Below the pieces are notes generated by a model. It had not been told where the DNA came from and ran no database searches. It was given only the letters and a program-made list of their open reading frames with translations. A program made the translations under genes and the position numbers. A stretch of DNA of 64,000 nt, from positions 20,029,221-20,093,220 of the forward strand of contig OW203986.1 in the NCBI GenBank assembly GCA_934047225.1, written 5' to 3'. The stretch is from Ypsolopha sequella. Its lineage: Eukaryota; Arthropoda; Insecta; Lepidoptera; Ypsolophidae. Below are positions 32,694-44,100 of the stretch, piece by piece (within the stretch, counting starts at the first letter, position 1; each line of letters starts with the position of its first letter).

Positions 32694-35270
32694 TTTTCTC
32701 AAAAAAAAAAATATTTTATGAATCAAGTCAGGGTTGGTACTTAATTTGCGCTATAGGCGTTGAGCCACAACATTAAGGCGTTATATCCTGCGAAATTGCT
32801 GCCACTATAGAAATTTCTTTTTTCTTACTTGCTAAAATAATTAATGAAAATCTGCTTAAATGCCTAGAAATAGCAATAAACAATTTTTACATTGAAAAGT
32901 TTTTATAGCTAGAATTTTAACTAATGCCAAAAGTTGCCGTTTTTAGCAAAAGTTAAAATTTTAGCTCATCGAAGACGTTGTCTATGAAAAATATGCAATT
33001 TAAAAGCATTTAATTGCTTTTTCTAGACATTTATTGAGCAGACTTTCAATTATTATTCTGGTAGGTAGGTAATGATTTTTTTCTTAAGTGGCAAGCATAA
33101 GGCTTTCGCAGCATAAAGCGCTTTAAGAACAGACATCATGACGCGACCAACTCAGTTGTGGGCGTGGCCAAATGTCATGCTATTTCATTTTGCTATAAGG
33201 TGCACGCTCCATGAAAGTTGCGAGGACAATACAATCGTGTCGATTTTTGAAAATTGAAAACTTGTTTCAGAAGTAAACACCTATTCGCAAGACTGTGGAC
33301 GTTTTGAAACATTATTTTTGGTTATTATCAATCTAGATTACATTTTCGATGTTTGACTTGTGTTAATTTTATCTTTTTAGATAAAAGCACATTCGGCTAC
33401 ATTTTTGGTAAAAAACCGTTAAATTTGCGTATTTTAGGGGTTTGTTGTTAATGTATTACTCAAATTTCACAATTTTTAATTCCAGTTAAACATATATCTC
33501 GATAATATTAATGGACTCAGCCTAAAATATTAAAATAACATTCCATAGACATCCCACAATGTGGTGATTGCGTTTGTATGGAGCTTTGCGCGTAACGACG
33601 CCTCTTAAGTGTTCTCACTATTACGGCTAAATAATATTTTTTTTAGGTCTTCCTCTTGCTCGCGCTAATTTCAGTAGGGATTGTGGCTTATCTCCGTACT
33701 TTATTTTAAGGTAATTGTCGCGGTTCAACGCGTGCCTGTAAACTTGTTGAGTAGGAACATAATTGCGACGTCTGTCTACGTACGGAACTAAACTCTGTAG
33801 TGTAAATATAAGAGAGATAAATATATCCCTTGATATTTATCGCGATAATGGTCATGATAATTATCAGATCCTTATCCGACAAATATCAAACAGATATAAG
33901 CCTGGCAATCTTTTTTTAACTGGTATTACATATCAACATTTACGTTAGAAGCAAGTAGTAAATAAATTATATACATTTAACAATCGAGGTAATTTTTTAT
34001 ACATTTTTTGTTCATTATTTCGTGACTAAAATATTTATTATAGTTATCAACGATGATTATCAACCTAAATGTATCTAGATCTTATCTAAAATATATATCA
34101 ATGATAATTATCACTTCGAACACTGGAATATAACATAACCAAAGTGCTGACTCTAAAACATTGCCTGTGTACTATTCAGCACTGCCTAGTGTTGACTCAT
34201 ACACAGATATTGGGATTACGCGACCCGGTTAACCGGTACCAAGCAAGTGTAAGTGCCCTAACTCCAAGGATACAAACTGAATGCTAAACCAATGGAATTT
34301 TTTAAGATCTCAATGGCGTAAACCAACATGGTAGTAGGTAATGAACGATGCGTCGTCCGTTTAATTAAGTCTAGACACATAATCGAAAACAAATAAAACT
34401 TTATATGGGGGTAGCATAGCAGCACGCTTATGAAAGTCTTAGTAAAATACTTGACTCAAAGTATATTATCTATGTACATTATATTATCTATGACTCAACA
34501 CAAGTCAAGGCGGGCATTATTTAATATTAAAAAGATGCGACACTCCCATTTATGAGCTTCTATGTTTTCCGCGGGGTCAGTGTAATTCTTATAATATATG
34601 TATATTTCCAGGGATATACAAGCTGTGTCATCTTAAGTACTTTAAATATTGGAGATATATAAAATAGGTACATAATTAAAATTATATGTAAAACGGCACT
34701 AGAAGTTTATATTGCTGGTGATGGGTTTTCACAAAAAAAAAAATTAAATGTTCATTATGGAACACACACGCTTGAAATTCCAGCATATTTTGTTGAGCTT
34801 TTCAATTGAATGTTAACTTTCCTGGTTTTCCTTTAATTTCAGGTAATATGTATGTTGTATGGGAAGAATTTATGCTTATAATTGACCCTTTCAATCAGTG
34901 TTGTAAAATACAGAAGCTTTATTTTTATCAACACTGCAAGGAGGCTATTTACCTAAAATCTTTTGTATATGAATCTACTTATTTTCAAAAATAAAATGAT
35001 GTCTCCATGAAGCAAAATTGACTATCTCCAATATTAAAAGTGCTTTCCCTCCAAGGTCCATTCAGATGAGATGCCCTGTATACACTACCAGCTTAACTTG
35101 ACACTTAATATACGTAAAACTACATAAAAGTCTAATTAAGTTAGAAATCTTCTTGAATAATTAAATATAAGTAAATTTCAGATTTTTCAGATTTTCTAAT
35201 AATAATTAAATGATTGCACAAAACCTTTGGCAATTAGGAAGTATCTGAGGGTAGTGCCATAATATTGAAA
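32694..35270. other. AT-rich intronic/intergenic DNA, nothing recognised
   Basis: No gene, RNA gene or bounded transposon seen. Short open frames (33763-33948, 34806-34994) match nothing and look like chance. Confidence 0.4.
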
Positions 35271-35275
35271 AGGTT

Positions 35276-35374
35276 AAATATGGGACTCACCATGTTCGGT
35301 TTTTATATTTTCCCGAATTTTCGGCAGAGTTACATCTGCCATGGTCGCGGGATGACTCTCGGTGAGTCCCATAC
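35276..35374. mobile_element. Small palindromic element (GGGACTCACC ends)
   Basis: TATGGGACTCACC at about 35279 is mirrored by GGTGAGTCCCATA at about 35360, enclosing about 70 bp with further partial pairing. A minimal MITE. Confidence 0.6.
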
Positions 35375-36632
35375 TCCTAATAATGTTTATAGTGACCATG
35401 TAACTTTAAAATCTTATCTAGTATTAAAATAAACTAGAATACTTCCTAAGAAACATTTAAAGCAGTTCTCAAAACAAATAAAAATTCAAGAGGAGCGCTG
35501 TCAACATTGAAGTGAGGCTAGTTTTGTAAACATGCACTTAGTGAGTGTTGTCGTAGTAAAAAATAGTTTATAGGAGATAGAGCGGAGAGCTGGCAAAGTT
35601 AGACCACCCAATCAGTTTCAACTTCTTATCTCTAACACGGCAGATAGATGGACAACCAAGTGATTCTATAAGGGTTTTATTTTTTTAATTTTGAGGTATG
35701 GAACCCTTAAAACGTCAGAAGTTTAAATTCTTAAAGCATGTAGATAGTGTGAATAGAAATAGGTAGTGTGTACATAGTACAGAGCCCTTCAGATGCGATT
35801 ATAGGTTACCTAGTTATAATGCCTTTCTCTGTCTTTTTAATATACTATTTACCACTTCCACAGAGATGCACAATGATAAAGGGAAGAGACATGACTTGTG
35901 AAAAAAAGACTGCATAATTATTTTTGCCAGTTTTTTGTCTAATCAATCATAAAGCTAACCTAAGTGTAGCATATGGCATGAGTGAGTGAGATCATAATTT
36001 AACAAAATTAACAAGATCAGTAGCTAATAGACAATCAAACTATCTGCTGGGGTGGCACTGATTTGTATCTTGAGCAGATGAGAATATTGAAAATGAATTT
36101 GACTCCATACAGCATACCAACCGGGCTAAGGTTTATTTCTTCTCAAATAATATATTTTATTCCAGAAGCTAAGCAGCTTCAGGTTTGTTACCAAATTATT
36201 GGTGCTTTTATAAAGACAGAAAAGAGACTTGAGAAGAAACTGCTATTAACAGCCCGGTTATGGTCTAGATAAGGGAGCTGTAGATAAGAGAAAATAGTTG
36301 CTGGCCGGCACAGTAACCTTAGGTTGCTATGTAAACGTTTTTCTGCCCTTTAGTTAAAGCGCTACAGAAAAAAAAAACACTTTTAGAGCTTGCATATCTA
36401 CTTCAGTAAAGAAGATATTATTCAGATTACCTAAATAATAAGTATATAATTTTTGGCATCAATTTCTAAAATATCTGTTAAACAGAAATGAGATTGGAAA
36501 AATTCAGCTCAATAAAAATATTTATTGAAATGATGTCTTTTTCGACACCATTTCTTTGACAATTTGGAATAACATATGGACTGCAATTATATTTTATTAG
36601 ATGGATTTTGGCAGTACCTAGGACCTGGAGCC

Positions 36633-36776
36633 TTATTGTCTAACTTCAACATCTATCGCTATTGCTTTCAAAAGTAACGTGATTGGCTAGAAATGATTTG
36701 ACACATTGTTTCTAGCCAATCACGTGTACTTTTGACAGCAATAGCGATAGATGTTGAAGTTCGACACTAAGGCCCC
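36633..36776. mobile_element. MITE family 3, copy 1
   Basis: TTATTGTCTAACTTCAACAT and CTATCGCTATTGCTTTCAAAAGTA are mirrored by TACTTTTGACAGCAATAGCG and ATAGATGTTGAAGTTCGACA; GTGATTGGCTAGAAA / TTTCTAGCCAATCACG forms the inner arm. Almost all of its ~144 bp is a hairpin. The sister copy is at 63280-63425. Confidence 0.8.
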
Positions 36777-38290
36777 TAGTCAAACGAAATTTTGATAGCA
36801 ACTTGAGTACATTTTATATTAAGGGGTTTCATCAAAAAATGGGTACTTTCTAAAGCCTACTCCTCGTTTATGGCCAAACCAAAAATATTGAAAAAAATGT
36901 GTATATCAACTTTAACACAACGTATGCAACATTTTTCTTTTTCATAACGCCAAAATTTCTATATGAAAAAATTTTTTAAACAAATGGTGTTTTTTAGCTT
37001 AAATGTCTTGGTTGATTTCATTCATTTTTGCTCCGATTAATAGATAAACTTGATAGCTATAAAGTCAAAGACCCAGCGAGCGTCGTAACAGCCACTATGT
37101 ATTACATGCTGATATGAATATTATTTCAATGTCCTTTCAGTCAATATTTGTACTGACAAACATTGAGCTGCTAATTTGGCGGCACTAATCGCCTTAATAA
37201 AAACCCACTTTTTGCTAAATTACCTCAAAACCATGCTTCTCACACTGAGGGTTTTTTTTATGGAGTAACAGGGAAGCTAAAACATTTTCATATCACCTTA
37301 ACATTCTGACCAAAAGTCCTGCTTAACAGATTAAATCAAGCATAGATCTGTTAATATTAATTTGTTCTATTGCAATGAATATTAAATATTTTTCCAACCT
37401 GCTGAAATTTGCAAAGCCTTGTCTGATATTATAGTAGGAATTTGTCTAAATTATCATATTTTATATAACAAAGTCACTATCGTTTCTGAATAGCATAACC
37501 AGGTTACTACTTTCATTTGTATGCCTCTGAGGAACATAGCACACTACCATTGTAACACAATCTGTAAGTTGCACAAATAAATGCTTTGATTTCATTTTAT
37601 TGCTCGATGTAGCTAATAAGTGACACGGTTGAATGTGTCATAGGTATGATGAGGAAATTGTTTTATCCTACCCAAAGCTCAATGATGCAATGCAGTAAGC
37701 CCTTGACTCAATGACAAACATGTGCTTAACTGGGAACTAACCAAGCCAAGGTTCTCCTAGAAACAGCCACTGAAATGACACCACCGTCGTTATCGACTCG
37801 AGATAACGGAAAGCATGACTAAGTATGTACGCACGGTGGAACTACGACGCACAAGAGCTCACAGCCCAAACCCACATTCCAAACGTGCGTAACGTTCCAG
37901 CGTACGTTACAACATCGAGCATTTAGCTACAAGGACGATTACCGGGTCCCCATAAACCTCGGATCACTCGAAAATTCCAAATGAGAGGAAAGGGAAAACC
38001 ACTAACCCAATTTATCTGAATCGAAATGGCATTGAAAGAATTAAAATGTTACCTCCAGTTGATGTAAAAATGCAACTCTGTTCAGTGATAAATCTATATC
38101 CATAGCACGAGTAGGTACCAGATTACAACCGCACCGCGAAATCGTGTCGCCGGTTCAAGTCAAGCAAAATGGCTGCGAGGGGCACTCCTTCATGCGTCAC
38201 AGTCACAGTTGAGGAGAGACAGTTTCTTAGAATAGACACAGTTTCTAAAATGCGTCAACACATAAAACTAAATGCACTAAACTTAAATTT
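36777..38290. other. Inferred 14-3-3 first intron, nothing recognised
   Basis: AT-rich, becoming less so after 37.7 kb. A degenerate TGAGCTGCTAATTTGG... region at 37.1 kb shows no ends. No gene seen. Confidence 0.4.
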
Positions 38291-38301
38291 AATGCACTTA
38301 C

Positions 38302-38410
38302 TTGTTGGAAGGGAAAAAAGTTCTTAAACCAGCAAATCGCTACACAATTTCAGTTTTTCTCTTGCGGCGAACGATACACTACACTGACGGCGGCGGGGCC
38401 AGAGGGGAAA
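38302..38410 (-). other. Candidate non-coding first exon and promoter, probably of 14-3-3 zeta
   Basis: On the minus strand the GC-rich stretch (GGCCCCGCCGCCGTCAGTGT, with an initiator-like TCAGTG) leads into a purine/pyrimidine-mixed leader ending CTTCCAACAA|GTAAGTGC, an excellent donor (intron starts at 38301). No long frame. The next acceptor-bound exon on this strand is the 14-3-3 start exon, 7 kb on, which needs exactly such a 5' exon. Assignment is by position only. Confidence 0.45.
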
Positions 38411-38814
38411 CAAAAACCGGAAGAGGGTTCTCATGACAGGTCAGCCATGTTCGATTGTTTATGGCGGAAAAGATACCATGCGCGGGTTATTTAAATTTAT
38501 GGGGAAAACTATTTGCATGAAAACCTCTAAGATGAAAACTGTCTAATGTCCATCCATTGATAGTCACTTTACAATATCTGCGACGGTATGAAAAAATTAT
38601 GAAAAAAAAAAATTGTTTTCATACCCGTGTCAGGTAAAGTTTCTCTCAGCTTTCGCTAGACAGATTTTGGAGCCACACATCTTCTTTTCTGCTATTCCAG
38701 ATATTTTATTTTTTTAATGAAGTAACGTGATTTACCTTTGATTAAACCGCCTAGATGATGATTGATAGATTGAAATAGGTTGCCAACTGAGTGCTGATCA
38801 ATTGTCTTAAGGAT

Positions 38815-39725
38815 TGTGAAAAACCTGACTTTTTCTAATTAATCGAAACAGAACACTTAAATTAAAAACTCACTCAATAGTTATTCAACAAAACCTTATT
38901 TTCTATTTATTATGTATGCTGCCATCGCAAAGTTTCCATTGGCTTCTTTAAATTGAAATTAGAATTTCAAAACATTTTATATTCAACATTTTTGAAATTC
39001 TAATTTACAGAAACCAATGGAAAGTTTGTGATGGCAACATACACAATACATCGGTAATAAGGTTTTGTTGAATAAGGGTACGTTTCGTAACGTGTGATTA
39101 TCACTCGGAGCGATGCGAATTTTACCCTGCATCGTTCAAAAATCGACCCGAGTGAAACCGAGGGTAAACGAACTGTTACCTGACAGTTGCGCTAAGTGTT
39201 TAGAAACGCTTTCGGGGAATGTGAATATCGCACTGACAAGTGCGATTTCTAACTCTGTTTGGGTACCGTTAAAATTCGCCTGACAGTTGTCATTTCGGAG
39301 TTTTCTCGGGATTCGGACAATTTTTGAAAATAGAATTCAACATTTCCGTACGAATACGGGAAAATGTTTCGAAACTGCTTCTACAGGATTATGGCTTGCA
39401 AATGCAAAGGTTGCAATGCAATCCATATTAAAAGCAATAGGTATTTAGGTACTTTACTTAATTTATTTATTTTGATTTGAGGTTATATATTTACTTGACG
39501 TATGTCACTCCAGACCGTTTCAAAACGCTTTTCTCACGGGAATCACTCGCAAGCGTTTCAAAACCAGATCTTTCTTTCTCTTTCTAGTATATAGCTTTGT
39601 CTCTTTCTTAAAAACGAGTGAAATTTCGCACGAAGATCACACGTTCTGAAACGTAGCCTAACTATTGAGGTTTGAGGTTTCGATTAATTAGAAAGAGGCG
39701 GGTTTTTCACAATCCGGCTGCGAAA
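38815..39725. mobile_element. Second copy of the TTAA-type MITE, split by a nested element
   Basis: Left part 'TTTTTCTAATTAATCGAAACA', 'CAACAAAACCTTATT' and CCATTGGCTTCT, right part 'GAGGTTTCGATTAATTAGAAA' and 'TTTTTCACAATCCGGCTGCG', as in 16570-16949. The inner arm GAAATTAGAATTTCAAAA / ATTTTTGAAATTCTAATTTA is a palindrome absent from the other copy. Interrupted at 39073-39661. Confidence 0.75.
39076..39658. mobile_element. Nested non-autonomous element with TAA target duplication
   Basis: The ends GGGTACGTTTCGTAACGTGT and the mirrored ACACGTTCTGAAACGTAGCC enclose 583 bp, flanked by TAA at 39073-39075 and 39659-39661. Removing it restores the host element's sequence (TTGAATAA|CTATTGAGG against TTGAATAAATATCGAG in the other copy). 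A 3-bp TAA/TWA duplication is the PIF/Harbinger pattern. Interior has repeated CACTCG/CGAGTG motifs and no clear transposase frame. Confidence 0.75.
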
Positions 39726-40646
39726 TAAAGAAACATCCTAAAAACCGATATATGGCTCAACACTTCTTCAAGTTAAAGTCAGTTATATTGCATACACTTT
39801 GAATATGTTCGCACTTGAAGTGACTTCACAGTTTATAAATAATTAAATACCCACTGAAAGAAATTTGGAATATCAGTTTCTATCTATGTTTTTAGTTGTT
39901 GAAAATCAGTTGGCAACCGATTCAAAGATACATAATAAGCCCGCTGAGGGCCTCAAATTATAGATGTAAAGCCTAAAGTCCCCAGTCCACAATGGGCCAT
40001 AATCGCCCAAGCTCAACCCTGCGCCACGGTATAGTCACTCGTGTGCCGCCGCTGTTCATATATTTATTGGTCATTCTCCCATTTCTTGTATGGCGATTGA
40101 TAAAGATGGACGTCAAGACAGTTGCGGTGGCGGCTGCGATTTAGTTATATGTTCAGATTAGGTAACAATTTTATTGATGTTGATGATGATATGTATAAAT
40201 TCTTAAAAATAAATAATTAGAATTTATGAAGGCTTTAATTTTAACTTTAGTGGTGTCAAAATATAATGAGATCTTCAAACATACGCGTTCTCATAGTTTG
40301 ACAAATATTTATGACCCCAAACATATTTTGTAACAACATCTACTTCTAGTCATTTTAGTTTTTTTTTATGTAAAATAAAAAAGCAATTTTTTTTATCTTT
40401 CTCCCTGAATCGGTCCCCCTGGCACTGCGCGTTTTTCTGTTTGGAGTGACACTGCCCGTTGAAAACTCGATGCCTCACCTTAACCGGCGCGGCGGCCTAT
40501 GGTAATCAAGAAGCTCATATTGATCCTGGGCTGCGTTCAGTTTGATTGTCAGACGTCACCCATCTGACACGCCATCGACACCTCTGACTTTTTTTTCTTG
40601 TGACCAAACCTATGTTATCTATGTTCCTATGTTCCGTTTTCATTAT
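39726..40646. other. Intergenic, nothing recognised
   Basis: AT-rich spacer between the nested MITE and the MITE upstream of Mrt4. No gene seen. Confidence 0.4.
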
Positions 40647-40955
40647 AGGGCACGGTCATCAGATCACAATAAACTACTATTTTCAACTAAAAAAACAACC
40701 ACGATTCGGTCGTGAACTTCAACAAACGTCAAAAATCGTGGGAAAAATTGGCTGTCAAACGAAATTGTGCAGCTAACTTCAGGTCACCATAAACCACCAT
40801 GGTGTGTACTATGGTGGTTGGTAGTGGTTTGACATTTCAATTTCAATGACATTTCAAATTGGTTTATTTGGTTTATTATGTATAATTACATAGGTAACTG
40901 ACTTTACCCACGGTACTCGAGCGTGTTTATTCTGTTGAATCTGATGACCACAACT
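40647..40955. mobile_element. MITE family 4, copy upstream of Mrt4
   Basis: Starts GGGCACGGTCATCAGATCAC and carries TAAACTACTATTTTCAACTA, 'CGATTCGGTCGTGAACTTCA', 'GGAAAAATTGGCTGTCAAAC' and the CACCATGGTGTGTACTATGGTG palindromic centre (split by mismatches). The far end has TGAATCTGATGACCAC. It matches 53211-53505 in opposite orientation. It ends about 165 bp before the Mrt4 start codon, so it may sit in the promoter. Confidence 0.75.
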
Positions 40956-41118
40956 ATAAGCTATAATGCATTAAATACGCAAAACGGAACACGGTACATC
41001 TGTCATATCACGTCAGCTGTCAGATGCAGTTGACAGTTGTTTTTTTTGACATGTTTTTAACCACGTGCGAGCTGTACACATACAATTCTTCAGTTTTATT
41101 TCTTTGAAATTATACACA

Positions 41119-44100
41119 ATGCCGAAGTCTAAAAGGGATAAAAAAGGTCTTTAATTTTTTATTTTGGAAATTTCTACGGCAATATACCTGCCTAATATTG
41201 TCATATTACATAATTATTTGGTATATATCCACATTACAGAATGAATTTCTTCTTTATAACTGAATCTATGGACTATTTAATTGAATTTATCTGATTTATT
41301 TTGTTACATAAGTATTATTATTTATAGCCTAAAATTTCATGTTCATACATATTTATATCCATGTAAAAATTTTCCTCAAAACATAACCTCATAGTTATGA
41401 TTATGCCTTGTTCTTTTCAGTTTCTCTAACTAAAACAACCAAGAAAGGATTGTTACTGAAGCAAAAAACCATTGAAGAAATTAGAAACTCCATTTCTAAA
41501 TATCAACATATTTTTCTGTTTACTGTGAACAATATGCGAAATTCAAAATTGAAAGATTTGCGCAGTGAGTGGAAGGATTCGAGATTTTTCTTTGGAAAAA
41601 ATAAAGTTATGGCGTTAGCATTAGGAAAAACCAAAAGTGATGAATTGGAAGATCAACTAAATCTGGTAAGATAAGAGACTAGATGGCTGACACTAGAATA
41701 TTGCTGGTGAAAGCAATGCAATACCCACCATTGCACTAGCAAAATTCTAGTAGTTGTAAGCAATTTTGACCTTTTATGTTATGGTAAGCCCTTAATGGCT
41801 GTCCATTTACTATATCATTTGATGATGGTAATATCATGAGTATAGATGGCAATAATCGGAAGGGGTTTTGTTAAAAGAAAAACTGCTGCATTAACAACAA
41901 TATTGATTTTGTAATACTGATAACGAAAATTACAAAAAGTTTTGTTAGAGTGCCGGTCATTCAATAATGACGATAGGATGATTTTAAGGGGGGGGAAAGT
42001 AATATATGGACGGCCCCCAATCAATCAAGAATTTCATTTTTAATGGATCTTTTCAAGAAATTAACAATTATTGAGTGGCATTTAATAACTCATGCCATAC
42101 ATTAATAGACTAATTGAGTTACACATATAAAAAAAAAAAAAAAAAAAAAAAATAAAAATAAAAATATGTTTATTTGCAACCAAAAAGATATGTATACAAA
42201 AATATTTTATGCACTATTTCTATATTATTTGACAAGTGTGTCTTTTATAAACTCTAATCCCCACATTAGGATTCCCTGGGTTGTGGGAAATTAGACCCTT
42301 CCTGGTGAGTCTGACGATAATAAATTTATAAAATATTTAAAAGTAACATAACATTAAAAAGTAACAGAAGAGACAAAATAAAACTAGTTGAGTAATGTAT
42401 GACGTGTGAGTGATGATTGTATGTGGAATGTTATTAGAGTGTGTGTGAAAGGGTGAGTAAAATAGAGTGTGTTATATGAAAGTGTATGCCTGAGTTTTGA
42501 AATACTTGATACTCACAGACCGGTACATGTGTGTTAGGATTTATGTGTCAATTTTAAGGATATCCTCGGTTTGTTCGTAATCTAAGGGGGAGAGCCAATC
42601 GTGTTGAATTTTTTTGCATGGGTAACGTGTTAGATGAAGAAGGGATAGGGTATTATTTGTCCTTGAATATAGAAAGGGACCTAAGAAAGGGGAAAATTTT
42701 TGAGCAAAGCTTGTATTCGTTACGGGAGTTCTCCATGTGACACGGCGGGAGTCATGAACACTTTTATGGGTTGTAACTAGAGCGGTTTTATGAAACTTTA
42801 AGACTACTGCTATGATGTATAGCTGCCGAACCCGCAAGAGCTTGGATTCATGATACAGTGAGTTAGTTGCATAGCGGAAAGGTTTGTTGAAAGCAACTTT
42901 TAGGAGGGCTCGCTGTGCACGTTCTACTGTGATAAAGTGAGTTTTACAGGCTCCTCCCCAAACAGCCAAACAGTATCTTAAAATGGATTGGCAAAGCGCT
43001 GTGTACACAAATATCTTCGTTTTGTCATCAGCAGCCCGTCGCAACTTTTTGAAAATGTGCATTAGCTTTCTCACCCTGCCACTGATCACCTCAATCTGTT
43101 TTTTCCACGATAGTTTCTCGTCGATCATAATGCCAAGATATTTTACAAAGGGAACTTGTTCAAGAGTTGGGCAATCACATGGCAAATTGTTTTGGGAGAT
43201 GCAAGAGTGCAGCCTGATTTTGACAATTTCTTTGGGAGCAGTTCGTTGAGTAATTCGGAAGCAAATTATTTTTGTTTTTGAGGCATTTAAGGTCAATAAG
43301 TTTTGTCGAAGCCATGACGCAACTATCCGTAAACCCTCCTGGGCCACATCAATGACCGATGCCCAGCTGTTACTGTAGAAGACTATTGCAGTATCATCAG
43401 CAAATGCAAAGAGCTCTGCTTGTATCAAGTTCACGTGACACAGATCATTGATGTAGATCAGAAAGAGTGTAGGGCCTAAAACGCTACCCTGTGGGACCCC
43501 ATAATGAATGTTAGCGTAGTCACTATGGCTATCATTGACTCTGATTCTTTGTCGGCGGCCAGAAAGGTAAGACTGGAACCAAATAAGGGGCAGACCACGT
43601 ATGCCTAGCTGTTCCAATTTTTTAAGGAGGATTGGTCGCGACACTGTGTCGAAAGCTTTCGCAAGGTCCAGAAAAGCACCAACACACTTATAACCCTTGT
43701 CAAGCTTATCTGCGACAGTATTAGCTAGCATGGCGATGGCATCCTCAGTGGACTTGCCATGTCTGAAACCGAATTGATTCGAGGCTAAAAGATTTCGTGA
43801 TTCCAAGAATAGGAGAAGTCTTTTATTTATTATCTTCTCTAGAATTTTGGAGAGACAGCTAAGAAGTGAGATAGGTCTGTAGTTAGACGGGTCTAGAGGG
43901 TCACCACCCTTAAGAATGGGGCAAACATCAGCGATTTTGAAACTATCTGGCACCGTGCCAGTGATTATGCTAAGGTTACATATGTATGTGATGGGATTAA
44001 GTAGCTCAAGTTTTCCTTTCTTGAGGATGTCATTAGTGATATTGTCACTGCCAGGAGCGGAGCGGGATTTCAGGCTACTGATAATTTTAAGGATTTCTAT

